This document shows positions 1 through 6,063 of a stretch of 8,558 nucleotides of DNA, piece after piece. This DNA is from an uncultured Ruminococcus sp. (GTDB lineage Bacteria; Bacillota; Clostridia; Oscillospirales; Ruminococcaceae): NCBI GenBank assembly GCA_937901485.1, contig CALGTT010000356.1, positions 1 through 8,558 on the forward strand, written 5' to 3'. The notes under the pieces were generated by a model. The model saw nothing but the letters and a program-made list of their open reading frames with translations, made no database searches and was not told where the DNA came from. The stretch's first letter is position 1. Each line of letters opens with the position of its first letter. Made by a program: the position numbers and the translations under genes.

Positions 1-107
1 TCGGTGCAGTGGAACGTGCATTCAAGATGCGTTTTACCGTCCGTGAAGTCAGCGGCATGAAGAATGTCGGCGAGATGATGGATATTCTGGAGGAGAGGGC
101 GAAGTAG
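1..107 (+). CDS. Acyl carrier protein, 3' end only (cut by window edge)
   Basis: The last 34 codons of an acyl carrier protein gene run from position 3 to a TAG stop at 105-107. The start, including the phosphopantetheine serine, lies outside the window. Identification rests on comparison with the complete ACP at 993-1235: the nucleotide sequence is identical at 104 of 107 positions. The differences are a silent C/T at 56, C/G at 100 (Ala here, Gly in the other copy) and the final stop base (TAG here, TAA there). The encoded part corresponds to helices III and IV of the ACP fold, including the VGEMMDIL segment near the end. The following gene starts 7-10 bases after the stop and its ribosome binding site overlaps this stop, so the two are co-transcribed. 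Only the tail is visible, so I cannot say whether this copy is intact upstream. Confidence 0.85.
   Translation, partial: GAVERAFKMRFTVREVSGMKNVGEMMDILEERAK
1..107 (+). repeat. Direct repeat copy A (ACP 3' end)
   Basis: This is the left copy of a direct repeat with 1129-1235, matching at 104 of 107 bases. Similarity stops abruptly at the stop codon: the following bases (GAGGTTTATG here, AAACATTGGC there) are unrelated. The left limit of the repeat is not visible because the window starts inside it. Confidence 0.93.
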
Positions 108-114
108 GAGGTTT

Positions 115-960
115 ATGATGGACGAGTTATTATTGACAGAAGAAGAAGCTGTTGCATATGCTCAGAAAGCAGGTGAAAAGGTACGGGAGTTAACAAGACA
201 TCCATATCTTTCCTATGAACTAACGGATGACGTTCCTTCAATCACGGACAGTAAGGCTGGTGGATTGCCATATCTTGCCGATAATACATTACCACCGCTT
301 GACAAATCAGGCAAACAAATGAAGCTCCTTGTTCAGATCAATTGTAAAGATCTTGCTCTGTTGGAAGATTTTCCTCATAAAGGATTGCTGCAGTTTTGGG
401 TTTCAACAGACTCTCTGATGTCACAGGGCAAAGTAACATATATTGAAGAATACAGCGCAGAACCGGATATCGAATCCATTCGCGCGAGGATCACACCGTT
501 TGAGGAGGGTGTAACCGGAACATCACCTGTTGACGGTGAATATGCTTTGAAATTTACATTGGAGGAAGGCTCAATCAGTCATGATTCAGAAGATCTTCTT
601 GCTCTTTTTTGCCAGTATTATTCCGAAATGTCGGGCGATTATATTGATGATCCTGAGGATGCCGGTGACGGCGAATACGGAGAAGCTGTCTATGATGAAT
701 GGGTCTGGTTTTCAGAAAAATGTACTGACAGTTATTTTAATTCCATCAATGGTTATCCAAGCAGTGCGCAGCCAGTGGAATATGAAAAATATGAAGCAGG
801 TATGAATTTGGAGTTCGATAAAGGCGTACAGTTACTTCAGCTTTATAGTGGAAAGGGCGTAAGATGGGGTGATTATGGCGTTGGTGGCTTTTATATGAAT
901 CGCCAGAGCTTGCGGGAACGTGATTTCTCATGGGTTGGATTCCACTGGAATTGCTCATAA
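115..960 (+). CDS. DUF1963 (YwqG-family) protein
   Basis: A 281-residue protein that I recognise as DUF1963, the family of Bacillus YwqG. The N-terminal part has the family hallmarks: GGLPYL at about 49-54, a proline-rich linker, LLVQINCKDL at about 71-80, then FPHKGLLQFWVS at about 86-97. The C-terminus has WGDYGVGGF followed by a DFSWVGFHWNCS ending, corresponding to the family's WGD...DFS-V---WDC close, so the protein looks full length. A strongly acidic stretch lies at about 170-195. There is no signal peptide or membrane segment, so it is probably cytoplasmic. The molecular function is unknown; members often sit among polymorphic-toxin immunity genes, which makes an immunity role a guess. 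AGGAGG at 106-111 serves ATG 115 (3-base spacer) or ATG 118 (6-base spacer, the more usual distance); the difference is one residue. A 120-base sample (541-660) has about 38% GC, well below the ACP genes on either side. Confidence 0.85.
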   Translation: MMDELLLTEEEAVAYAQKAGEKVRELTRHPYLSYELTDDVPSITDSKAGGLPYLADNTLPPLDKSGKQMKLLVQINCKDLALLEDFPHKGLLQFWVSTDSLMSQGKVTYIEEYSAEPDIESIRARITPFEEGVTGTSPVDGEYALKFTLEEGSISHDSEDLLALFCQYYSEMSGDYIDDPEDAGDGEYGEAVYDEWVWFSEKCTDSYFNSINGYPSSAQPVEYEKYEAGMNLEFDKGVQLLQLYSGKGVRWGDYGVGGFYMNRQSLRERDFSWVGFHWNCS

Positions 961-992
961 TGGCAGTAATACAGGAAAAGGAGAACAACACC

Positions 993-1235
993 ATGAACAG
1001 AGAACAGATCAAAGCAAAGCTCACAGAAATTTTTCAGGACGTATTCGATGATGATGCCATCACCCTGACGGACGCAACCTGTGCGGATGATATTGAGGAC
1101 TGGGACAGCCTTGAACACATCAATCTGATCGGTGCAGTGGAACGTGCATTCAAGATGCGTTTTACCGTCCGTGAAGTCAGCGGTATGAAGAATGTCGGCG
1201 AGATGATGGATATTCTGGAGGAGAGGGGGAAGTAA
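993..1235 (+). CDS. Acyl carrier protein (complete)
   Basis: An 80-residue acyl carrier protein. The motif DWDSLEHINLI places the 4'-phosphopantetheine attachment at Ser39, in the DSL context of the family. The preceding acidic segment and the VGEMMDIL near the end fit the four-helix ACP fold. It would carry an acyl or aminoacyl group as a thioester in the cytoplasm. The WDSL-H variant is common in dedicated ACPs of secondary or cell-surface pathways (for example those with FkbH-like or MBOAT partners) rather than the fatty-acid AcpP, but no partner enzyme is visible here. The reading frame is open back to 930, but ATG 993 is chosen because AAAAGGAG at 976-983 precedes it by 9 bases and the ACP fold begins there. 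It starts 32 bases after the DUF1963 gene. GC is about 52% over 1081-1200, like the core genes of the window and unlike its neighbours. Confidence 0.93.
   Translation: MNREQIKAKLTEIFQDVFDDDAITLTDATCADDIEDWDSLEHINLIGAVERAFKMRFTVREVSGMKNVGEMMDILEERGK
1129..1235 (+). repeat. Direct repeat copy B (ACP 3' end)
   Basis: This is the right copy of the direct repeat, matching 1-107 at 104 of 107 bases with differences at 1184, 1228 and 1235. It ends at the ACP stop codon. The unit spacing is 1128 bases and covers one accessory gene plus one ACP gene. Confidence 0.93.
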
Positions 1236-1271
1236 AAACATTGGCGACAAGTGCAGAAAGGAATAATCAAT

Positions 1272-1712
1272 ATGTCGAAAACGAATCAAACATGCAGTCT
1301 CCCCGAAATTATCAGCTTTCTGGAAAACAGAAATTTTGACAAATTCCGTTTTGCGGATGATTATGCCTATATTTACAATTCAGATGGTATTGAAATCGTG
1401 ATGGAAGCGGTTGATGAAAAAATAACCGATGAAGTTGCAGATCTGGCTGTCAATGCTCTGAATCATCTTGATCACTGTATGGAAACTGCACAAGGCATGT
1501 TAAAACGCATGAAAGGTGAATGCATCGGTGAGCGGATGATCTATGGTATCTGTTTTGAACATTTCGGCTACGGATATGAAACCAGAACGTCATATGAACT
1601 GGGGTTCACCATCTCCTTTCACTATGAATACGACAATCGGATTCATACGGTGAAATTCAATGCCCGTACTTTTATGCATGGGGCATTTGCAATTGAAGAA
1701 TGGATTCAGTGA
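1272..1712 (+). CDS. Hypothetical protein, possibly immunity-like
   Basis: A 146-residue protein that I cannot assign to a named family. It has no signal peptide, no membrane segment and no obvious catalytic motif. The N-terminus looks helical (PEIISFLENRNFDKFRF). A helical middle part (about 50-80) is followed by a strand-rich C-terminal half with YELGFTISFHYEY and HTVKFNARTF, giving the look of a small alpha/beta protein. Size, composition and place beside a DUF1963 gene resemble the small immunity-type genes found in polymorphic-toxin loci, but this is inference. The frame could open at GTG 1251; ATG 1272 is preferred because AAAGGA at 1257-1262 precedes it by 9 bases. It begins 36 bases after the ACP stop, so it is probably in the same transcript. 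GC is about 35% over 1321-1440, which suggests an origin different from the ACP gene. A strong terminator follows 7 bases after the stop. Confidence 0.75.
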   Translation: MSKTNQTCSLPEIISFLENRNFDKFRFADDYAYIYNSDGIEIVMEAVDEKITDEVADLAVNALNHLDHCMETAQGMLKRMKGECIGERMIYGICFEHFGYGYETRTSYELGFTISFHYEYDNRIHTVKFNARTFMHGAFAIEEWIQ

Positions 1713-1719
1713 AAAAAAC

Positions 1720-1756
1720 AAACACCTGAAAAGACCAAAAATCTTTTCAGGTGTTT
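1720..1756. terminator. Bidirectional rho-independent terminator
   Basis: A perfect 15-bp inverted repeat (arms 1720-1734 and 1742-1756) encloses a 7-base loop. On the + strand the hairpin is followed by a T-rich run (TTTTCATTT); on the - strand it is followed by GTTTTTTTC. It lies between the convergent accessory block (stop 1712) and exoA (stop 1761-1763), so it should end both transcripts. Confidence 0.92.
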
Positions 1757-1760
1757 TCAT

Positions 1761-2513
1761 TTAATCCAACTCAATCTCCAACCCCACCGGACAATGGTCG
1801 CTGCCCATCACATCCGGATAGATCTTCGCATCCACGATTTTATCCGCAATACGGTTTGATACCAGAAAATAGTCAATTCTCCATCCCGTGTTACGTTCCC
1901 TTGCCTTGAACATATACGACCACCATGTATAGGCACCCTCCTTGTCAGGGTACAGATAACGGAACGTATCCGTAAATCCAGCATTCAGAAGTTCCCCGAA
2001 TTTTCCGCGTTCTTCATCCGAAAAGCCCGCATTGCCGACATTTGTTTTCGGGTTCTTCAGGTCAATTTCCTTGTGAGCCACATTCAGGTCACCGCAGAGG
2101 ATGATGGGCTTTTTCTTGTCCAGTTCCGTCAGAAATGCACGGAGGTCATCCTCCCATTTCATCCGGTAGTCGATCCGTGCAAGCTCCCGCTGTGCATTCG
2201 GCACATAGAGATTCACCAGATAAAATTTTTCGTATTCGCAGATGATGGCACGCCCCTCATCCGTGTGCCCCTCAAAATTGAACGTGACGGAAACCGGCTC
2301 CTGCTTTGTGAATACCGCCGTGCCGGAATAGCCCTTTTTCACCGCACTGTTGAAATATTGCAGATAGCCGTCAAAGGAAGTCGTCACCTGTTCCGGCTGC
2401 ATTTTGGTTTCCTGAATACAGAAGATATCTGCATCTAAGTCTTTGAAGCTTTCCTCAAAGCCCTTTGTCAGACAGGCACGAAAGCCGTTGACATTCCATG
2501 AAATCAGTTTCAT
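1761..2513 (-). CDS. exoA: Exodeoxyribonuclease III / AP endonuclease
   Basis: A 250-residue member of the ExoIII/AP endonuclease family, closely resembling Bacillus ExoA. It cleaves DNA 5' of abasic sites in base excision repair and has 3'-5' exonuclease and 3'-phosphatase activity in the family. The visible active-site motifs in order are SWNVNG (Asn7), QETK (Glu35, metal ligand), YVPN (Tyr103), CGDLNVAH (Asp142, Asn144), GWRIDYFLVS, and GSDHCPV (Asp239, His240). All expected catalytic residues are present and the length is normal. The start at 2513 gives the canonical MKLISWNVNG terminus. The frame is open to an ATG at 2525, but GGGAGG lies just before 2513, and the ATG overlaps the upstream stop as ATGA, so translation is probably coupled to the 75-residue protein. 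It is the last gene of the operon, ending a few bases before the shared terminator. Confidence 0.97.
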   Translation of the reverse strand: MKLISWNVNGFRACLTKGFEESFKDLDADIFCIQETKMQPEQVTTSFDGYLQYFNSAVKKGYSGTAVFTKQEPVSVTFNFEGHTDEGRAIICEYEKFYLVNLYVPNAQRELARIDYRMKWEDDLRAFLTELDKKKPIILCGDLNVAHKEIDLKNPKTNVGNAGFSDEERGKFGELLNAGFTDTFRYLYPDKEGAYTWWSYMFKARERNTGWRIDYFLVSNRIADKIVDAKIYPDVMGSDHCPVGLEIELD

Positions 2514-2737
2514 GATTCCTCCCATCGGGACAGAATGCTGTCCTCTACTATTTCCACGGTATTACTGCATGTGGAAACAAGATAGAGCGTTTGCCCTTTT
2601 TTATCTGAAACGCTCAGCATATGTTCATTGCATTTGATACAAACATTTTCAAAACGAAGTTCAGAAACAATACCCCCTCTGCTGTCGGTTACACGAATTG
2701 TATAATTGCCGGAGCCAATAATGTGCATACTACCCAT
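2510..2737 (-). CDS. Small hypothetical protein coupled to exoA
   Basis: A 75-residue protein of unknown function. It appears mostly beta-stranded (HIIGSGNYTIRV, then GQTLYLVSTCSNTVEIVE), with a CIKC pair and a third cysteine further on, and has no signal or membrane segment. The case for a real gene is structural: AGAGGA at 2744-2749 lies 6 bases before ATG 2737, and the stop overlaps the exoA start as ATGA (2510-2513), a typical coupled junction. It sits 50 bases after the 65-residue gene with no terminator between them, so it should be part of the same long transcript. An alternative start at the internal ATG (2728) would remove three residues. I recognise no family. Confidence 0.72.
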   Translation of the reverse strand: MGSMHIIGSGNYTIRVTDSRGGIVSELRFENVCIKCNEHMLSVSDKKGQTLYLVSTCSNTVEIVEDSILSRWEES

Positions 2738-2787
2738 AGTGATTCCTCTTTTCCAAGATTAAATAGGGACAGGCAATAAAAGGTTGT

Positions 2788-2985
2788 TTAAAGTCTATCC
2801 ATCTTTTTCGCAATATCAGCAAGATTCTGCTCTACACCCTGACTGCCGATCATGGCAGTCAGAATGATGTCCTTTGCATCGGTAAACGAGATTGCGTGAT
2901 TCTCGCTGAAATTCTTGATCATCCAGTAAAGATCCTCCGCATTGGCAAGGAGGATCTTTGTATCAAAACGTTCTAAATACCGCAT
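2788..2985 (-). CDS. Small hypothetical protein after M18 aminopeptidase
   Basis: A 65-residue, probably all-helical protein of unknown family, with no signal peptide or membrane segment. The composition is protein-like, with amphipathic helical stretches (KILLANAEDLYWMIKNF; VEQNLADIAKKMDRL). It begins 5 bases after the aminopeptidase stop in the same direction. The ribosome binding site is poor (no AGGAGG-like run upstream of ATG 2985), so translation may depend on ribosomes finishing the aminopeptidase. That weakness and the short length keep the confidence moderate. Confidence 0.6.
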   Translation of the reverse strand: MRYLERFDTKILLANAEDLYWMIKNFSENHAISFTDAKDIILTAMIGSQGVEQNLADIAKKMDRL

Positions 2986-2990
2986 GGTGA

Positions 2991-4394
2991 TCAGCTTTCG
3001 AGGAATACCGCGAATGCGCGGTAAGCCGCATACACATCGGTCTTTGCTACCATCTCATAGGGCGCGTGCATGGAAAGCACCGGCACGCCTACGTCGATCG
3101 TATCAATATTCAGGTTTGCCACATACATGGCAACCGTGCCGCCGCCGCCCATATCGACCTTGCCAAGCTCGCCGGTCTGCCAGATGACGTTGTTCTCATC
3201 AAGCAGTCTGCGGATCGTGCCCACGAATTCCGCGGACGCATCCGATGTGCCGGACTTGCCGCGTGCGCCTGTGAACTTTGTCACGCATACGCCGCGGTTG
3301 AAATACGCGCAGTTGCTGCGTTCGAGAACATCGGAGAATGTCGGATCATACGCCGCGTTGACATCCGCAGAAAGGCACTGGGACGCGGACATGACTGCTC
3401 TGCCGTTTGCTCCGAAGCTTTCAGCAAGATCATAGAGGAAATACTTCAGATAGGAGGAACACAGACCTGTGTTGCCGTCGCTGCCGGTTTCTTCCTTATC
3501 TGTGAGGATCGTCACGCCCGTGTGCACCGGAGTCTTGCTTTCGATTGCTGCCATGAATGCGGTATATGCACAAACTCTGTCGTCATGACCATACGCACCG
3601 ATCATGCTGCGGTCAAAGCCAATATCCTTTGCCTTGAATGCCGGAACCGCTTCCAGCTCTGCGGAAATGAAATCATCCTCGATGATGCCGTATTTTTCAT
3701 TCAGAATATCCATGATCGCAAGCTTCACGAGGTTGCTTTCGCTGTCATCCTTGAACGGACGCGAGCCGACCACGATGTTCAGTTCCTCGCCCTTGATGCC
3801 CTCGGAGAGGGTGCGCTTCATCTGGTTTGCTGCCAGATGGGGGAGGAGGTCTGTGATGCAGAATACCGGATCATTTTCGTCCTCGCCGATGCACACCTCC
3901 ACGCTTGTGCCGTCCTTCCGGATCACAACACCATGCAGGGAGAGGGGCATTGCCGTCCACTGGTATTTCTTGATACCGCCATAGTAATGTGTCTTGAAGA
4001 ATGCCATTTCGGTATCCTCATACAGCGGATGCTGCTTCATATCCAGACGCGGGGAATCAATATGCGCTGCATTCAGTCGAACGCCCTCTGTGATGGGTGC
4101 TGTGCCGATGGTCGCCATAATGATTGCCTTGCCGCGGTTGTTGACATAGATTCTGTCGCCGGCTTTCAGTTCCATGCCGGGGATGAATTTCTGATAGCCG
4201 TGTTCGATCAGGGCAGCTTCGACAAATTTCACTGCCTCGCGCTCTGTCTTTGCCTTGTCGAGAAATGTCTTGTAGCCCTCGCAGAATGCATCACATGCTG
4301 CAAGCTCCGCATCCTCCATGCGCAGAACTGCGTGCTTGGGGTTGGAGAGCAGTGCCTCCTTTTTCTGCTTAGCGATAGATGTTTCCTTATCCAT
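2991..4394 (-). CDS. M18 family aminopeptidase
   Basis: A 467-residue zinc metallopeptidase of the M18 (aminopeptidase I / aspartyl aminopeptidase) family, expected to remove N-terminal residues from peptides in the cytoplasm as a large oligomer. Metal and catalytic motifs in order, counted from MDKETS: NAAHIDSPRLD (His111), GAYGHDDR (Asp271/272), TDKEETGSDG (Glu301/302), SADVNAAYDP (Asp344) and LSMHAPYEM (His443). Near the end, WQTGELGKVDMGGGGT matches the clostridial long-form subgroup as I recall it. Substrate preference cannot be read from sequence. The frame is open to ATG 4412, which would overlap the coaE stop as ATGA, but no ribosome binding site precedes it. ATG 4394 has AAAGGCGG (4402-4409) at a good distance, so it is chosen. 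The family symbol apeB is often used for relatives, but I leave it out because subgroup assignment is uncertain. Confidence 0.95.
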   Translation of the reverse strand: MDKETSIAKQKKEALLSNPKHAVLRMEDAELAACDAFCEGYKTFLDKAKTEREAVKFVEAALIEHGYQKFIPGMELKAGDRIYVNNRGKAIIMATIGTAPITEGVRLNAAHIDSPRLDMKQHPLYEDTEMAFFKTHYYGGIKKYQWTAMPLSLHGVVIRKDGTSVEVCIGEDENDPVFCITDLLPHLAANQMKRTLSEGIKGEELNIVVGSRPFKDDSESNLVKLAIMDILNEKYGIIEDDFISAELEAVPAFKAKDIGFDRSMIGAYGHDDRVCAYTAFMAAIESKTPVHTGVTILTDKEETGSDGNTGLCSSYLKYFLYDLAESFGANGRAVMSASQCLSADVNAAYDPTFSDVLERSNCAYFNRGVCVTKFTGARGKSGTSDASAEFVGTIRRLLDENNVIWQTGELGKVDMGGGGTVAMYVANLNIDTIDVGVPVLSMHAPYEMVAKTDVYAAYRAFAVFLES

Positions 4395-4408
4395 AGTGAT
4401 ACCGCCTT

Positions 4409-5050
4409 TCATTCTGAGATCATGAATTTAGTATGATAGTAAATCTTGATTTTATCCGCAACCTCCTCCGCAAGTGCAAAAAGCTGTTCACAGTCCTCGT
4501 TATTGCGGATGACATAATCCGAATGGTCAATGAAGAAGCTTTCACTGAGCTGCGCATCCATACGATTGCGTGCTTCCTGTTCCGTGATGCTGTCACGTTT
4601 CATGATGCGTCCGCATCGAAGCTCCGGCTTTGCCAGAACGGAAATGATGAGGTCGCAGAAATCAGCCGCCTGACTTTCAAACAGCGTCGGCGCATCGAGG
4701 AGGACAAGTCTGTGTCCCTCCGCCGCATAGTGACTGATACGCGCCAGAATTTCCTCCGTGATGAATGGGTGACAAATGCTGTTGAGGCTTTCAAGCTTGC
4801 GGTTGTCCGTGAAGACAATGTGTGCCAGAGCCTTGCGGTTAAGGGTATTATCCGGATTGCGGATGGCACTGCCGAAATAATCGAACAGCTCCTCCAGACA
4901 CGGCATTCCGGGCTTGACGATCTCACGGGAGATCAGGTCAGCGTCGATCAGCTTGAAGCCGTTCTTCACAAATATTTTAGAAACAGTGCTTTTTCCGGCA
5001 CCTGTCTGACCGGTCAGTCCGATGACCATGGTGTCCTTTTCATGGCTCAT
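4409..5050 (-). CDS. coaE: Dephospho-CoA kinase
   Basis: A 213-residue dephospho-CoA kinase, the last enzyme of coenzyme A synthesis (ATP + dephospho-CoA to ADP + CoA). The P-loop GQTGAGKST lies at about 14-22 and is followed by the family motif LIDADLISREIV at about 34-45, with the later LLDAPTLFE and KRDS segments of the CoA/lid region also present. Length is normal. ATG 5050 is preceded by GAGGTGAT at 5057-5064, a strong site lying inside the final codons of the threonylcarbamoyl-AMP synthase gene. The ATG overlaps that gene's stop as ATGA, so the two are probably translationally coupled. A second in-frame ATG at 5029 (MVIGLTG) also has a GGA-type site and would make a protein seven residues shorter. 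CoA is also the source of the ACP phosphopantetheine arm, but I draw no functional link to the ACP block. Confidence 0.97.
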   Translation of the reverse strand: MSHEKDTMVIGLTGQTGAGKSTVSKIFVKNGFKLIDADLISREIVKPGMPCLEELFDYFGSAIRNPDNTLNRKALAHIVFTDNRKLESLNSICHPFITEEILARISHYAAEGHRLVLLDAPTLFESQAADFCDLIISVLAKPELRCGRIMKRDSITEQEARNRMDAQLSESFFIDHSDYVIRNNEDCEQLFALAEEVADKIKIYYHTKFMISE

Positions 5051-6063
5051 AGCGTTATCACCTCAAATCCTGCCGCACGCATCAGACGGTTGTAGACCGA
5101 AAGATCCGTCCCGTTTTTTTTCGGCATTCTGACATATACTGTGGCAGCATGTGCCTCGTCCAGCTCACGGAATCGCAGAAACAGGAAGTGTGCCTGCTCT
5201 CTGCCGCTGTCGCCGTAGCGCATACAGGGGATGCCTGCGATTTCCGGATCGGAATCGAACAGCAGGCAGTATGTGCCCTCTGTATTGTGCGCCCTGACAA
5301 ATTCTGCAAATGCTGCAAAATCCGGTGCATCCACCGGAATGATTTTTGCATGGGGTGCGTAATGACGGTATTTCATACCGGGGGATGCGACCTTTGCATC
5401 CGCCGCGATCTGCTGATAGACCGCTTCATCCACATAGACATGTGCCGCAAACGGTTCGAGATCCTCTGCGGAAATCAGACCGGGACGCAGAATGTGAATG
5501 GTTTCGGCATCATCAAAGCAAATCACCGTAGATTCGACACCGACATCACACAGTCCGCCGTCAATGACTGCGGCGATCCTGCAGTCCATATCGTCCATCA
5601 CATGCTTTGCCGTGGTCGGGCTCGGAGAGCCGGAACGATTCGCAGAGGGTGCGGCGATCGGGCATCCGGACATCCGGATGAGCGCGAGTGCCGCCGGATG
5701 GGAGGGCATACGCACGCCCACGGTATCCAGTCCGCCCGATGTGACTGCCGGAATGCAGTCACATTTCGGCAGAACCATCGTCAAAGGACCGGGCCAGAAA
5801 GCCTCAGCAAGCCGCTGTGCGATCTCCGGAATTTCAGACACGATCCCATCAAGCATTGCCATATCCGAGATATGCACGATCAGCGGATTGTCCGCCGGTC
5901 TGCCCTTTGCTGTGAAAATATTCCGCACAGCATCTTCGCATCTTGCATCCGCGCCAAGTCCGTAGACAGTTTCTGTCGGGAATGCGACAAGCTCACCCCT
6001 GCGCAGGAGCGCAGCGGCAAGTTTCAGATATTCCATTGTATTCTGTAACAGCTTAGTTTTCAT
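5047..6063 (-). CDS. ywlC: L-threonylcarbamoyladenylate synthase (Sua5/YwlC type)
   Basis: A 338-residue protein that makes threonylcarbamoyl-AMP from threonine, bicarbonate and ATP, the first step of the t6A modification at position 37 of ANN-decoding tRNAs. The YrdC domain spans about 10-200, with FPTETVYGLGAD, KGRPADNP (about 53-60) and APSANRSGSPSPT (about 138-150). The linker SPGMKYRHYAPH (about 227-238) and the C-terminal Sua5 domain follow, so this is the long two-domain form rather than the short TsaC. The frame is open to ATG 6126 deep inside prfA. The tandem ATGs at 6066 and 6063 follow AGGG at 6071-6074; 6063 has the better 7-base spacer and gives MKTKLLQ. It overlaps the prfA 3' end by 11 bases. 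The 3' end overlaps coaE by ATGA. Confidence 0.95.
   Translation of the reverse strand: MKTKLLQNTMEYLKLAAALLRRGELVAFPTETVYGLGADARCEDAVRNIFTAKGRPADNPLIVHISDMAMLDGIVSEIPEIAQRLAEAFWPGPLTMVLPKCDCIPAVTSGGLDTVGVRMPSHPAALALIRMSGCPIAAPSANRSGSPSPTTAKHVMDDMDCRIAAVIDGGLCDVGVESTVICFDDAETIHILRPGLISAEDLEPFAAHVYVDEAVYQQIAADAKVASPGMKYRHYAPHAKIIPVDAPDFAAFAEFVRAHNTEGTYCLLFDSDPEIAGIPCMRYGDSGREQAHFLFLRFRELDEAHAATVYVRMPKKNGTDLSVYNRLMRAAGFEVITL

Noticed and set aside
249..960. DUF1963 gene as a truncated fragment
   Set aside because: The C-terminal WGD...DFS...WNCS ending matches the normal end of this family as I know it, so the gene appears whole.
930..992. A longer ACP with a 21-residue N-terminal extension
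   Set aside because: The extension overlaps the DUF1963 gene and lacks a ribosome binding site, whereas ATG 993 has AAAAGGAG 9 bases upstream and matches the normal ACP start.
3200..3350. M18 aminopeptidase lacking the usual SADxxHA histidine (SADVNAAYDP instead)
   Set aside because: The clostridial long-form subgroup normally has SADVNAA here, and the metal ligands are otherwise present, so this is not an inactivated enzyme.
3066..4436. A 456-codon open frame on the + strand
   Set aside because: It lies wholly opposite the M18 aminopeptidase and coaE end. Its product is rich in Cys, His and Arg with no recognisable motif, as expected of an antisense shadow of a codon-biased gene.
5149..6048. 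A 299-codon open frame on the + strand
   Set aside because: Antisense shadow of the threonylcarbamoyl-AMP synthase gene; cysteine- and histidine-rich product without domain signs.
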